This document shows, one piece after another, positions 16,005-24,764 of a stretch of DNA of 32,758 bases. A model generated the notes under the pieces. The model was given only the letters and a program-made list of their open reading frames with translations, searched no databases and was not told the DNA's origin. The stretch is taken from NCBI RefSeq assembly GCF_000469325.1, contig NZ_KI271582.1:212688-245445 (forward strand), given 5' to 3'. The stretch is from Schleiferilactobacillus shenzhenensis LY-73. Its GTDB lineage: Bacteria > Bacillota > Bacilli > Lactobacillales > Lactobacillaceae. How positions within the stretch are numbered: the first letter of the stretch is position 1; every line of letters starts with the position of its first letter. The translations under genes and the position numbers were made by a program.

Positions 16005-17581
16005 CGGCCACGACCAAGCTGACTATTTTGTCCACCAGTGACACCCACGGCTACGTACTGCCGACGAATTACGTGATCCGCGCGGGCGTTCAGCCATTCG
16101 GCCTGACCCGGGCAGCGACGGTCATCAACACTGTGCGGCAGGAAGACCCTGAGCACACACTGGTGGTGGAGAATGGCGACTTTCTGCAAGGTTCGCCTCT
16201 GGCCTATTACGCGGTCCGGGGGACGGCTCAGCCGGACCCCACGCTGCTGACGCAGGCGTATAATGCGTTGGGCTACGACGTGGGCACGCTGGGGAACCAT
16301 GAATTCAATTATGGGTCCGCTTATCTCCGACAAGTGTTGGCCACTTTGACGTATCCGTTGGCGCAGGCCAATATCTTGGCTGCTGACGGGCAGCCCGCTT
16401 TTGCGCCCCCGTATCAGCTGATCAAGAAGGGTGAACTGACGGTGGCTGTCCTCGGTCTGACGACGAGTTTCATTCCCCATTGGGAGGGCCCGGACCACAT
16501 CGCCGGTCTGCAGTTTGCGGACGTACTGGCCACGGCCAAGACCTGGGTGCCGCGGTTGAGAAAGCTGGCCGACGTCGTCGTGGTGATTTACCACGGCGGG
16601 TTTGAACGCGATTTGGCGAGCGGCGCACCGACCGAACGGTTGACGGGCGAGAACGTTGGTTACGCCCTGTCTGCTATTCCCGGTATCGATGCCTTGGTTA
16701 CTGGGCATCAGCACCGCCAGTTAGCCGGTCACGTCCATGGCGTGCCGATTACCCAGCCAGGGTACCGCGGCGAAGCGGTGGGCCAGATTACTCTGACAGT
16801 CGCGCACAGCGGCAATCAGTGGCAGGTGCAAGCGAGTTCTGCCCGCTTGCTGCCGACCGGTGAGGCAGCGCCGGACCCGCAGATGACGACCCTGATGGCA
16901 CCGGTCCAAGCAACGGTCGAGGATTGGCTGGATTCGCCGCTGGGACGGGTCCAAGGCGACATGCGGATCACTGACCCGGACGCGGCGAGAATCACGGAGA
17001 GTCCGTATATCGAGTTCATTCAGAAGGTCCAGATGGCAGCCACCGGGACCGATATTTCCGGGACGGCGCTGTTCAACAACGAAGGCACCGGCTTCGGCAG
17101 CACGGTGTCGCTGCGGGATGTGATGACCAATTATATTTATCCCAATACGCTGGCCGTGCTGCGGGTGACCGGCAGCGTGCTGAAGGCCGCTTTAGAGAAG
17201 AGTGCCCGGTACTTCCAGCCGGGCCCTCACGGAACGATTGCGGTCAATCCGCGTTTCTTAACGCCGAAACCGCAACGGTACAATTATGACATGTACCACG
17301 GCATCACGTACACGATCGACGTGGCCCAGCCCATGGGAGAACGAATCACGCAGCTGGATTACCACGGGGCGCCCGTGCGGCCCGACCAAGTGTTGGAGAT
17401 TACGGTGAACCAATATCGGGCCGGGGGCGGCGGCAACTATACGATGTTCAGTGCGGACAGCATTGTCCGTGAGAACCAAAAAGACATGACCGAACTGATT
17501 GCTGATTACTTAAAGGCCCATCCCGTGATTACGGCGACAGCGGACCATAATTTCCACGTCATCAACAGCAGTGCCACTTAG
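16001..17581 (+). CDS. Bifunctional metallophosphatase/5'-nucleotidase
   Basis: The 526-residue enzyme belongs to the UshA/YfkN-type family that hydrolyses nucleoside monophosphates, 2',3'-cyclic nucleotides or UDP-sugars with two metal ions. Metal-site motifs are all present: D14 and H16 in SDTHG, D60 in NGDFLQG, N99/H100 in GNHEF, and H236/H238 in GHQHRQ. The C-terminal nucleotide-binding domain (about 330-520) shows the FNNEGTGFG and NQYRAGGGGNYTMF loops. There is no signal peptide, unlike the periplasmic or wall-anchored members, so it probably acts inside the cell in nucleotide salvage. Coupled to the DUF1836 gene upstream and 15 bases ahead of the lipoprotein. Confidence 0.92.
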   Translation: MTATTKLTILSTSDTHGYVLPTNYVIRAGVQPFGLTRAATVINTVRQEDPEHTLVVENGDFLQGSPLAYYAVRGTAQPDPTLLTQAYNALGYDVGTLGNHEFNYGSAYLRQVLATLTYPLAQANILAADGQPAFAPPYQLIKKGELTVAVLGLTTSFIPHWEGPDHIAGLQFADVLATAKTWVPRLRKLADVVVVIYHGGFERDLASGAPTERLTGENVGYALSAIPGIDALVTGHQHRQLAGHVHGVPITQPGYRGEAVGQITLTVAHSGNQWQVQASSARLLPTGEAAPDPQMTTLMAPVQATVEDWLDSPLGRVQGDMRITDPDAARITESPYIEFIQKVQMAATGTDISGTALFNNEGTGFGSTVSLRDVMTNYIYPNTLAVLRVTGSVLKAALEKSARYFQPGPHGTIAVNPRFLTPKPQRYNYDMYHGITYTIDVAQPMGERITQLDYHGAPVRPDQVLEITVNQYRAGGGGNYTMFSADSIVRENQKDMTELIADYLKAHPVITATADHNFHVINSSAT

Positions 17582-17596
17582 AAAGAGGAATGCGCA

Positions 17597-18484
17597 ATGC
17601 AACAACGTTTATTAGGAGTCGCCGCGGCTTTGGCGGCCAGCCTGGCTTTGCTCGCCGGCTGCGGCCAGCAAAAGATTACCACCACCAAAAAGAATTACAC
17701 AGCGGACGGCATGGTCGCCGTGATCAAGGGCAAGGCCCCGCACGACGCCCAATTGACCGCAGAGATTGACGGCAAGACCAAGAAGATTACCAACCATGAC
17801 GGCAACTTTGTGTATACCGTGGCACCCACGACGAAAGTGCAGACTGTGGCGTTAAAGAGCGGCAGCGCTAAACGCGACGTCACCGTGGCCGCCAGCAAGG
17901 GGTTTGGTACGTACCAGGCATTTGCAGCGAAATACAACATGATCTTGCTGCAGATGAACAGCAAGGGCAAGACGACGGCTAAGAGCGGTACAACAGCCAG
18001 CAGCCAGCAAAAGCAAGGTGCAGCCAGTGGCAGTCAAGGCCAACAAAGCGGCGCGACCACGACGGCCGCCGGCGCGGCGGCCGCGAAGAAGGCCCAAGCG
18101 ACTATGCAGGCCCAATTGCTGGCGCAAGCGGCGAAGCAGCCCGGGGCATTGCCGGTTACCGGTCAAGAAGGGATCCACAATATCTTGACTGTGAAGGATT
18201 CAACAGTCCGGACGAACGTACAAAACGGCCAGCTCATTGGGGCGACGTTTATCACGCCGACAGCCACGCTGAAGAGTAAGACCAAGGCTGCTGCGTTTGC
18301 CCAGCAATTTGCCCTGTTGGCATCAACGCTCGGGGCAGATGCCAAGGCTGTGATGAAGGACTTCCAGAAGCAAGCCAAGGATTCCCAAAACGGGCAGACG
18401 ACCATGAAGACGATCACCTCCAACAAGGTGCATTTCGATGTCGGTTATTCGCCGGATAAACTGTATATTTACATCACGAAGTAA
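17597..18484 (+). CDS. Putative lipoprotein
   Basis: The 295-residue protein has a lipoprotein signal peptide ending LLAGC with the lipidated Cys at 22, so it should be attached to the outer face of the membrane. Residues about 35-100 look like a small beta domain of the bacterial Ig-like type (GMVAVIKGKAPHDAQLTAEIDGKTKKITNHDGNFVYTV). A low-complexity linker rich in Gln, Ser, Ala and Thr spans about 125-175, and the last 110 residues form a second globular region. No enzyme motif is recognised. It is in the same unit as the 5'-nucleotidase (AGAGGAA ribosome site) and ends at a strong hairpin. Confidence 0.85.
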   Translation: MQQRLLGVAAALAASLALLAGCGQQKITTTKKNYTADGMVAVIKGKAPHDAQLTAEIDGKTKKITNHDGNFVYTVAPTTKVQTVALKSGSAKRDVTVAASKGFGTYQAFAAKYNMILLQMNSKGKTTAKSGTTASSQQKQGAASGSQGQQSGATTTAAGAAAAKKAQATMQAQLLAQAAKQPGALPVTGQEGIHNILTVKDSTVRTNVQNGQLIGATFITPTATLKSKTKAAAFAQQFALLASTLGADAKAVMKDFQKQAKDSQNGQTTMKTITSNKVHFDVGYSPDKLYIYITK

Positions 18485-18491
18485 GACCCCG

Positions 18492-18520
18492 TCAGCCCCC
18501 GGTGACGAACCGGGGGCTGA
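18492..18520. terminator. Shared hairpin between convergent genes
   Basis: A perfect 12-base-pair GC-rich stem, TCAGCCCCCGGT (18492-18503) with ACCGGGGGCTGA (18509-18520), with a 5-base loop. It lies between the convergent lipoprotein and GntR genes and forms the last codons of the latter (its stop is in the stem). There is no T-run on either side, so it may act as a weak bidirectional terminator or an RNA-stabilising end. Confidence 0.6.
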
Positions 18521-19442
18521 TCTCACGGTGCCAGGGCTGGGCCGTCCCCGGCCACTGTGCCGTGGCCATGAGCAGTGCCGTCCAGTCGAAATTCAGGATT
18601 TGGATACCCCAGGGCAGCAAGTCTTGCTGTAACTGGCTGGCACTCGTTGCCGGCAGATAACTGATGAGGAACAGATAAACGCGCTGCGTGTCAGCGCGTT
18701 TTTGTTTGGCCGCAAAAGCCACGGCGCGGCGGGCCTGGTTGAAGACGTAGACGCCTGCGGTCGGTTCGGTACTGGGGACATCATGCGCAGCCCCAAAAGC
18801 TTGGGTCATACTGATGAACCGGGCCTGGGCACTGGCCTGGTCCGCCAGCGGCGTATCACCGGTATCGTCATAAAACAAAGGGAGCGGCCCCGCGGCAGGC
18901 GCCACCTGAACGACTTCCTGGATCAAGGCGGCCGCTTGATCATTGGCGAAGCTGACTTGGGGAAACGGCAGCGGCTGACGACTGGTTGTACCGACCATAA
19001 AAGGTATATCTTTGTTGGATAAAGAGTATATCTTTTCGGTGGGCAACGTTGGACTGATGAGCACGACCGGCGCCTTGCCTGACGTTGGGGGCAGCGTCTC
19101 TTTGAGACTGTGCCAACGGTGGGCAGGGAGCACTGCAGAGTGCAATGTTGACCATAAGAAGGGCAGGGCGTCATCTAAATAGTAATGGCGCAGGGGGATG
19201 GCCGGCTTGCTGGGGGCAGCGGGCTGGACTTGTTTTTTAACGAAACTGCCTGCCCCCCGGCGGCGGACAATCAGCCCGGCATCAGCGAGCTCACTCAGTG
19301 CCCGCTTGCTGGTGATCAGACTGACATTGAACTCTGCCGCCAGCGCCTTTTCGGTAGGAATCTGACTGCCTGGCGAGTACGTACCGGCAGCGATACGTTT
19401 CTTCACTTCATTTTCGATTTGACGATAACGCGGTTCGGTCAT
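18492..19442 (-). CDS. GntR-family transcriptional regulator
   Basis: The 316-residue protein has an N-terminal GntR winged helix-turn-helix (about 1-70; YRQIENEVKKRIAAGTYSPGSQIPTEKALAAEFNVSLITSKRALSELADAGLIVRRRG split over helices 1-3 and wing). The C-terminal 240 residues are neither FadR-type nor UTRA. Segments such as PFPQVSFANDQAAALIQEVV recall the LacI/PBP1 sensor fold used by AraR, but the match is poor and the ligand is unknown. It is the only large gene on the minus strand and has no metabolic partner beside it. AAGAAGGTGA lies just before the start. An inverted repeat overlaps its start region (see 19468-19489). Confidence 0.85.
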   Translation of the reverse strand: MTEPRYRQIENEVKKRIAAGTYSPGSQIPTEKALAAEFNVSLITSKRALSELADAGLIVRRRGAGSFVKKQVQPAAPSKPAIPLRHYYLDDALPFLWSTLHSAVLPAHRWHSLKETLPPTSGKAPVVLISPTLPTEKIYSLSNKDIPFMVGTTSRQPLPFPQVSFANDQAAALIQEVVQVAPAAGPLPLFYDDTGDTPLADQASAQARFISMTQAFGAAHDVPSTEPTAGVYVFNQARRAVAFAAKQKRADTQRVYLFLISYLPATSASQLQQDLLPWGIQILNFDWTALLMATAQWPGTAQPWHREISPRFVTGG

Positions 19443-19467
19443 GGAGTCACCTTCTTAAAACATATAT

Positions 19468-19489
19468 TTAATCGCTGGATTAAGTATAC
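19468..19489 (-). promoter_or_regulatory. GntR gene promoter and possible operator
   Basis: On the minus strand TATACT (19488 down to 19483) is a -10-like hexamer in an AT-rich stretch. Directly downstream, TTAATC (19468-19473) is inverted as GATTAA (19478-19483) around GCTG, covering the expected transcription start. Such a site is where an autoregulating GntR protein would bind. Upstream, TATGGCATCG occurs twice 13 bases apart (19536-19545 and 19549-19558). Confidence 0.45.
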
Positions 19490-19624
19490 TATATTTTGAG
19501 CGAAATTACTGCCTTTCAGGACGGGCTCTTCTACGTATGGCATCGGTATATGGCATCGTGTTTGAATGGCCAGCCATGGACAGCATGAGCGGTTGGTGTC
19601 TCGTGATCGTTGGCCTCTGACCAC

Positions 19625-19759
19625 TAAACGGGCTCCGGTAGACAGCGGTACGTAGTCTGCGGACCCTAAGCCAAAAATTCCAAGTGCGGGGTGCGGGGAT
19701 TTCCTGCTTAAGGCCGCTCAGCTTAGTGCCGCTGACCGTCGGCCTTTGCCCTTTCACCA
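19625..19759 (-). repeat. Tandem palindromic repeat, unit 1 (diverged)
   Basis: This unit shares TAAACGGGCTCCG (19625-19637) and the loop CCAAGTGCGGGG (19680-19691) with the next unit, each exactly 135 bases apart. It folds through AGCGG (19644-19648) with CCGCT (19729-19733), GCGG with CCGC, and CTAAGC with GCTTAAG, but the arms have many mismatches. No coding potential is recognised here. Confidence 0.65.
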
Positions 19760-19880
19760 TAAACGGGCTCCGCCGAGCAGGCCACCGCAGTCTAAGGACC
19801 GTAACGCTAAAAGCCCAAGTGCGGGGCTTTTAGCGTTACGGCCATTTAGCCTGGGTGGCCTAACCGCTCGGCTCCGCCCT
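19760..19880 (-). repeat. Tandem palindromic repeat, unit 2 (well-preserved)
   Basis: GTAACGCTAAAAGCCC (19801-19816) and GGGCTTTTAGCGTTAC (19824-19839) form a perfect 16-base-pair apical stem. Further out, GCCGAGC (19772-19778) pairs with GCTCGGC (19866-19872), AGGCCACC (19079-type arm at 19779-19786) with GGTGGCCT (19854-19861), and GGGC (19765-19768) with GCCC (19876-19879). TCC faces TCC between the outer helices; read on the minus strand this is the GGA/GGA loop of the other copies. The minus-strand left end abuts the T-run of the yjzD terminator. Confidence 0.75.
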
Positions 19881-19883
19881 CTG

Positions 19884-19914
19884 CAAAAAAAGACCGCCGG
19901 TTGCCCGACGGTCT
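19884..19914 (-). terminator. Terminator of yjzD
   Basis: On the minus strand AGACCGTCGG and CCGGCGGTCT (19891-19914) form a 10-base stem with one mismatch and a 4-base loop, followed by seven T (19884-19890). It lies 12 bases past the yjzD stop. Confidence 0.8.
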
Positions 19915-19926
19915 GATGAATCTCTG

Positions 19927-20115
19927 TTACTCTGCTTTGGCGTGTTTGACTTGTGCTTCCATGTACATCGCGATGACGTTTAAAAACGCACCGGCAATGG
20001 CGGAAACGATCAGGGTCGTGGTGACTTCAAACTTGGTTTGGGTCAACGACGAGCCGATAAAACCGATGACCAGGCCGAGGATCATGGCCCAAATAATCGG
20101 AACGATGTGTTTCAC
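19927..20115 (-). CDS. yjzD: YjzD-family (DUF2929) membrane protein
   Basis: A 62-residue protein with two hydrophobic segments (about 4-22 and 33-52) and a charged C terminus (QVKHAKAE). The pattern IIWAMILGLVIGFIGSSL followed by a short polar loop and a second helix matches the DUF2929/YjzD family of small Firmicute membrane proteins, which is frequently divergent from dnaE in lactobacilli. Function is unknown. It starts with GTG, with GAAGGGAA about ten bases upstream, a -10 TGCTACAAT (20150-20158, minus strand) and its own terminator. Confidence 0.8.
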   Translation of the reverse strand: MKHIVPIIWAMILGLVIGFIGSSLTQTKFEVTTTLIVSAIAGAFLNVIAMYMEAQVKHAKAE

Positions 20116-20149
20116 GATACGTCACTTTCCCTTCACATACGCTGGCATT

Positions 20150-20158
20150 ATTGTAGCA
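20150..20158 (-). promoter_or_regulatory. Promoter of yjzD (extended -10)
   Basis: On the minus strand TGC-TACAAT (TACAAT at 20155 to 20150). It is back-to-back with the dnaE promoter. Confidence 0.55.
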
Positions 20159-20195
20159 CAGCGGCAGTCTCCCGCCCAGCACCCGAACAGATTTT

Positions 20196-20204
20196 TGGTA
20201 TACT
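20196..20204 (+). promoter_or_regulatory. Promoter of dnaE (extended -10)
   Basis: TGG-TATACT, identical with the uvrC promoter core at 300-308 including the preceding TT. No clear -35. The ribosome site GAAAGGAG follows at 20224-20231. Confidence 0.6.
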
Positions 20205-20239
20205 GGAAGGAGGAAGATACGAAGAAAGGAGCCGGTCCC

Positions 20240-23200
20240 ATGGCGTTTACCCAATTACAAGTGTTTTCGGCTTACAGCCTGTTGGAAAGCCCAACAAAAC
20301 TGGATGATTTGATTACCACAGCGGTGAGCGGCGGCTATGATGCCATTACCCTCAGTGACCACAATGTGCTTTACGGCAGCGTCGATTTCTATCGGCAGGC
20401 GGAAGCCGCTGGTATCAAAGCGATTCAGGGGCTGCTCCTGGACATGGCCCCGTTCACGGATCCTGCTGTGCCCACCAATGACGACAAGGGGACGGCGGTC
20501 CCCGCCGGCCGCTTGCTGCTGATCGCGCTGGATCAGGCGGGCTACCATAATTTGATGCTGCTGTCGTCAGCGGCGATGACCAGTGAGAGCCGCCAGTGCA
20601 GCTGGGCGGCGCTGACCGCACACCATGACGGATTAGCGGTCATCGTGCCGCCGTTCAACAGTCTGGTGGCGTATTGGGCCCATCGCCAGAATGCCGCAGC
20701 AGCGCAAGCGGTCATCGCCCAGTTGCGGGCAGCGACCCAGGGCGCCATGGTTTCTCTGGGGATCAGCCGCCATCAATCGGATCCGGAGCAGGCCTTTCTT
20801 AAAAAACTCGCGGCGGCCGTGCAGTTACCCCTGGCGGCGGTGGATGATGTGCGTTACTTGACGCCCAACGACGCCTTCTCGGCCCAAGTCCTGCAGGCGG
20901 TGGACCGGGGGGACACGATTGACCACCCGGAGGTCCTGGCTGCGACCCGGGGACAATTCTATCTGCCCCGCCAAGCGGACGCCCTGGCCGCGTACACGGC
21001 GGCTGGACTGGCAGACGCCGTGGCCCGGACGGCAGCCATCGCGGACCAGGCCAACGTGACCATGACTTTCAAGCGGGCCGAACTGCCGCACTTTCCCACA
21101 CCCAACGGCGAGTCGGCGCTGACCTATTTAACGACGCTCGCACAGCAAGGGCTGCAAAAGCGCTTCGCCGGCCAGCCTGTTCCGCCGGCCTATACCCAGC
21201 GGCTGCAGTACGAGCTGGGGGTGATCGACCAAATGGGGTTCCCCGATTATTTTCTCATCGTCTGGGACGTCATGAACGACATGCACCAGACCAACGTGAT
21301 GACCGGACCGGGGCGGGGCTCTGCCGCCGGGTCATTGGTCAGCTATGCGCTGGCGATCACCGAGGTGGACCCGATCAAGTATCACCTGCTGTTTGAACGG
21401 TTCCTCAATCCTGAGCGCCAGCAAATGCCGGATATCGACTTGGATATTCCCGACAACCGGCGGGAGGAATTGATCCAGTACGTTCACGAGAAATACGGCG
21501 ATAACCACATGGCCCAGATCATTACCTTTGGCACACTGGCGGCGAAAGCCGCCTTGCGGGACGTGGGCCGGGTCTTCGGTCTGAGCATGGCCGAGCTGAA
21601 CGGCTGGACCAAGACGATTCCCAATGTCATCCACGTGTCGCTGGACCAGGCCCTGCATGATTCCCTGCCGCTGCAAAACCGCATCAAGGACAGCGCCGCT
21701 AACCGGCTGCTCTTTGAGACAGCCCACCGGCTGGAGGGTTTGCCCCGAAACACCTCGACCCACGCTGCTGGGATCGTCCTCAGCGACCACGACCTGACCG
21801 ATGTCGTCGCGGTGCAAGAAGGCAGCAACGGCGTCAAACTGATCCAGCAGCCGATGGGTAACGCGGAAGCCCTGGGGCTGCTCAAGATGGACTTCCTGGG
21901 CCTGCGCAACCTGTCCATTCTGGCGGCGACGGTCCATTCCGTTGAGCGGGAAACCAACCAGCCCTTCGATCCCCGGCATATTCCGCTAGACGACGAGGAT
22001 ACGCTGGCTTTGTTCCGCGCCGGGGACACCAATGGCGTCTTTCAATTTGAATCCAGCGGCATCAAAAACGTGCTGCGCCAGCTGGCGCCCACGAGTTTTG
22101 AGGACATCGTGGCGACCAACGCGCTGTACCGGCCGGGGCCAATGGATAACATTCCCACGTTCATCGCCCGCAAGCACGGCCAAGCGCCCATTGAATATCC
22201 CGCGGCGGCACTCCAGCCGATTTTGGCACCGACCTACGGCGTGCTGGTCTACCAGGAACAGGTCATGCAAGTGGCCAACGTGATGGGCGGCTTCTCCCTG
22301 GCCAAGGCCGATTCCCTGCGGCGAGCGATGAGCAAGAAGAAGAAAGGCGTGCTCGACAGTCTGCGCAACGACTTTCTCACCGGGGCTCAGAAGCAGGGCT
22401 ATCCCTTGGCGGACGCCCAGAAGGTCTATGCCTATATCGAGAGCTTCGCCAACTACGGCTTCAACCGGTCCCACGCCGTTGCTTACAGTATGATTGCCTT
22501 CTGGCTGGCTTACCTGAAGGTCCATTACCCGGCGCCTTTCTTCACCGCGCTGCTCAATTCGGTGCGGGGCAACGATACGAAGATCAAGACCTACGTGCAG
22601 GAAGCCCGGCAGCACGGGGTGCGGTTGGCGTACCCGGATATTAATGCCTCCTGGGCGTATTTTTCCGTGCAGAAAGGCACCATTCGTTTTGGTCTGACCT
22701 TGATCAAAGGCATCCGGACGGACTTTGCCCAGGCCATCATCGATGAACGGCAGAACAACGGGGCGTATCACTCCGTGGATGAATTCCTCCGCCGCCTTCC
22801 GGCCAAGTTCTTGAAGGATGATGCCCTGACGGCTTTAGCGCTGAGCGGGGCGTTTGACAGCCTCGAAAGCAATCGCCGCCAGCTGGTTGCTAATCTTCAT
22901 AGCCGCGTTCAGAGTGCCGAATTTGCCGGGGACAACACCTCGCTGTTCAGTTTGCTGGCGCCTAAGGAAGAGGCGGTGGCGGATTATGACCCCGGCGAAC
23001 GGGCCGACTTGGCCGCGCAGTACCTCGGTGCCTACATCACCGGCCATCCCACCGATCGCTATGTCCTGCTCAAAGGCCGCTATCCGATCATCAACGTCAG
23101 TGACCTGACTGCCGACGCGCAGGCGACGCTGCTGCTGTATGTGCGCCACGTGAAGACGATTCGAACGAAGAAAGGCGACGAGATGGCCTTTCTCGCTGCT

Positions 23201-23617
23201 GAAGACGGCAGCGGCGGGGTGGACGTGACGGTCTTCCCGAACCTCTACCGGCGGGTCAGTCAGAGTCTGGCCAACGATACCGTCTACCTGGTGCAAGGCA
23301 AGACCCAGGAACGCAACGGGGAGCTGCAAGTGATCGCCAACACGCTCGATGCGGCTGCGCCACTGCTGGCCCAGACGGTGCCGTACACGCTGTACCTGCA
23401 AGTTCCGCCCGCGTTAGATCAGCCGGCAGTGCATCAGCAGATCGCCCAGTTACTGACGCTGGGTCGGGGAGCGACCCCCGTGGTCGTTTATCGACCCAAG
23501 AGCGGCGAAAAACGACTGCTGCAAACTCCGCTGGATTTTTCTGGCAACACGCCTGTGCTGACACAACTGAAGTCTTTACTGGGGGCCAAGAACGTTGTCT
23601 TACGGGCCCAGCGGTGA
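20240..23617 (+). CDS. dnaE: DNA polymerase III subunit alpha, DnaE type
   Basis: In Gram-positives with PolC, DnaE extends primers at the replication fork. The 1125-residue protein has the PHP domain (about 1-280), the palm with PDIDLD (residues 397-402, the catalytic Asp pair) and GPGRGSAAGSLVSYAL, the fingers, tandem helix-hairpin-helix near 800-850, and a C-terminal OB fold (about 985-1065). In the PHP domain the usual HVHS metal motif at the N terminus reads VFSAYS, so the first His ligands are gone; this is common in lactobacilli and argues against PHP exonuclease activity. A much longer upstream frame (from 19901) covers the yjzD region in antisense and is not used; ATG 20240 has GAAAGGAG. 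Confidence 0.97.
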   Translation: MAFTQLQVFSAYSLLESPTKLDDLITTAVSGGYDAITLSDHNVLYGSVDFYRQAEAAGIKAIQGLLLDMAPFTDPAVPTNDDKGTAVPAGRLLLIALDQAGYHNLMLLSSAAMTSESRQCSWAALTAHHDGLAVIVPPFNSLVAYWAHRQNAAAAQAVIAQLRAATQGAMVSLGISRHQSDPEQAFLKKLAAAVQLPLAAVDDVRYLTPNDAFSAQVLQAVDRGDTIDHPEVLAATRGQFYLPRQADALAAYTAAGLADAVARTAAIADQANVTMTFKRAELPHFPTPNGESALTYLTTLAQQGLQKRFAGQPVPPAYTQRLQYELGVIDQMGFPDYFLIVWDVMNDMHQTNVMTGPGRGSAAGSLVSYALAITEVDPIKYHLLFERFLNPERQQMPDIDLDIPDNRREELIQYVHEKYGDNHMAQIITFGTLAAKAALRDVGRVFGLSMAELNGWTKTIPNVIHVSLDQALHDSLPLQNRIKDSAANRLLFETAHRLEGLPRNTSTHAAGIVLSDHDLTDVVAVQEGSNGVKLIQQPMGNAEALGLLKMDFLGLRNLSILAATVHSVERETNQPFDPRHIPLDDEDTLALFRAGDTNGVFQFESSGIKNVLRQLAPTSFEDIVATNALYRPGPMDNIPTFIARKHGQAPIEYPAAALQPILAPTYGVLVYQEQVMQVANVMGGFSLAKADSLRRAMSKKKKGVLDSLRNDFLTGAQKQGYPLADAQKVYAYIESFANYGFNRSHAVAYSMIAFWLAYLKVHYPAPFFTALLNSVRGNDTKIKTYVQEARQHGVRLAYPDINASWAYFSVQKGTIRFGLTLIKGIRTDFAQAIIDERQNNGAYHSVDEFLRRLPAKFLKDDALTALALSGAFDSLESNRRQLVANLHSRVQSAEFAGDNTSLFSLLAPKEEAVADYDPGERADLAAQYLGAYITGHPTDRYVLLKGRYPIINVSDLTADAQATLLLYVRHVKTIRTKKGDEMAFLAAEDGSGGVDVTVFPNLYRRVSQSLANDTVYLVQGKTQERNGELQVIANTLDAAAPLLAQTVPYTLYLQVPPALDQPAVHQQIAQLLTLGRGATPVVVYRPKSGEKRLLQTPLDFSGNTPVLTQLKSLLGAKNVVLRAQR

Positions 23618-23679
23618 AAATCAGCCGGTGCAAAAACCGTTGTAAGTTGAAAAGAAAGCAAGATTTTATTGGGGTAACG

Positions 23680-23688
23680 TGATATATT
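23680..23688 (+). promoter_or_regulatory. Promoter of pfkA-pyk (extended -10) with leader hairpin
   Basis: TGA-TATATT is an extended -10. In the leader, GGAAC (23701-23705) pairs with GTTCC (23712-23716), a short stem near the RNA 5' end that may stabilise the transcript. No cre site was recognised. Confidence 0.5.
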
Positions 23689-23733
23689 GATAGGTGTTAT
23701 GGAACCCGCGAGTTCCAGTATTTTATTCCCTGA

Positions 23734-24702
<969 letters not shown>

Positions 24703-24764
24703 TTTTTGGTACCATGGGTATGGTGTACAAGGTAACTAATTCACATTGGAGGTTTTTATAGATT

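Noticed and set aside
19536-19558. CRISPR-like direct repeats near the GntR gene
   Set aside because: Only two 10-base copies 13 bases apart; no array, spacers or cas genes anywhere in the window.
19901-20239. N-terminal extension of dnaE to 19901
   Set aside because: It would run through the terminator and coding sequence of yjzD on the other strand and the dnaE promoter. The family N terminus begins at 20240 with a proper ribosome site.
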